A stretch of DNA of 64,000 nt from Stenotrophomonas rhizophila (GTDB lineage: Bacteria; Pseudomonadota; Gammaproteobacteria; Xanthomonadales; Xanthomonadaceae), in assembly GCF_020857975.1 (NCBI RefSeq), contig NZ_JACWUO010000001.1:391126-455125 (forward strand), given 5' to 3'. This document shows positions 63,737 to 64,000 of the stretch, in pieces. The notes under the pieces were generated by a model. That model ran no database searches. It saw only the letters and a program-made list of their open reading frames with translations, and was not told the origin of the DNA. A program made the translations under genes and the position numbers. Numbering within the stretch: position 1 is the stretch's first letter; each line of letters starts with the position of its first letter.

Positions 63737-63815
63737 TCGCTCCCTCGCTGCGACGCGGTCTTCACCCCGGTGAACACCACGCCAAAGCGGCATCAACATC
63801 CTTCCAACGAAGGTG

Positions 63816-63843
63816 TTGACGGAAACGAAAAGCCTGACATAAT
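63816..63843 (+). promoter_or_regulatory. strong sigma70 promoter P2 with GC-rich discriminator
   Basis: TTGACG (63816-63821) and CATAAT (63838-63843) are 16 bp apart, followed by AGGCGGCTCGC. The sequence from the spacer GGAAACGAAAAGCCTGA into GGCGGCTCGC is closely repeated in P3. Confidence 0.75.
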
Positions 63844-63938
63844 AGGCGGCTCGCTTCGGTGAAAAGGCCTTCGGGTCACACGACGAAGCAGCATCGGCAA
63901 CAACGTCCACTTCGGTGCGGCGGCCTTGAAAAAAGGTG

Positions 63939-63966
63939 TTGACGAGGCGGAAAAGCCAGCTATAAT
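63939..63966 (+). promoter_or_regulatory. strong sigma70 promoter P3 with GC-rich discriminator
   Basis: TTGACG (63939-63944) and a perfect TATAAT (63961-63966) are 16 bp apart, followed by GGGCGGCTCGC. The GC-rich stretch between -10 and start is typical of stringently controlled rRNA, tRNA and translation-factor promoters. The gene it drives begins after base 64000. Confidence 0.8.
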
Positions 63967-64000
63967 GGGCGGCTCGCAACGACGGAAACGTCGGGGCACA

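Noticed and set aside
63563..63999. Minus-strand frames at the right edge with internally repeated peptides such as SEPPI and FVNTF-like units
   Set aside because: The peptide repeats come from the tandemly duplicated promoter sequence, so they are not a gene.

Overview
This 64-kb window is a chromosomal segment around the replication origin of a high-GC gammaproteobacterium of the Xanthomonadaceae (Lysobacteraceae), most likely Stenotrophomonas or a close relative. The grounds are the order recF-dnaN-dnaA / rpmH-rnpA-yidC-(large lipoprotein)-mnmE, which is the published Xanthomonas oriC layout with no yidD, and scattered GTAG-headed stem-loops that match the SMAG repeats of S. maltophilia. 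No phage, insertion sequence, CRISPR array or RNA gene was seen.

Region 1 (1-6.5 kb), origin: recF (cut by the window edge), dnaN and dnaA run leftward; rpmH, rnpA and yidC run rightward. The dnaA-dnaN gap carries perfect DnaA boxes and AT clusters (probable oriC). The 0.9-kb dnaN-recF gap holds a second DnaA-box cluster, three copies of a 12-bp motif, and two parS-like palindromes flanking the dnaN terminator.

Region 2 (6.5-20 kb): an 892-residue lipoprotein joining a NodB deacetylase, a caspase-like peptidase, an EF-hand-like loop and TPRs; mnmE; glpQ; a membrane protein; a rhomboid protease; terC behind a probable yybP-ykoY manganese riboswitch; rlmI; an M19 dipeptidase; an amino-acid permease. 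SMAG repeats fill several gaps.

Region 3 (19.6-27.7 kb): metabolic and regulatory genes, including an aldo/keto reductase and LysR pair, a LysE exporter, a second LysR with a divergent quinone-oxidoreductase-like gene, rmuC, a Cys-rich lipoprotein and a glutathione peroxidase.

Region 4 (27.8-41 kb): a complete mlaFEDCBA phospholipid-transport operon on the minus strand, then recC-recB-recD with ATGA start/stop overlaps on the plus strand.

Region 5 (41-47.5 kb): a MarR regulator followed by a DUF1656-HlyD-OMF-FUSC efflux operon like aaeXAB plus an outer-membrane channel, then folE.

Region 6 (47.5-54.3 kb): jetABCD, a type I Wadjet anti-plasmid SMC system with visibly lower GC and different codon use, squeezed between folE and a TauE/SafE permease: the clearest accessory island.

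Region 7 (54.3-64 kb): TauE/SafE permease, YchJ-like protein, a membrane GGDEF protein, egtB-egtD (ergothioneine), an exported lytic transglycosylase fused to a hexose-6-phosphate-mutarotase-like domain, a GYF/DUF2628-type protein and a BenE transporter. The right edge carries three tandem strong sigma70 promoters with GC-rich discriminators, suggesting that a stable-RNA or translation operon starts just beyond the window.
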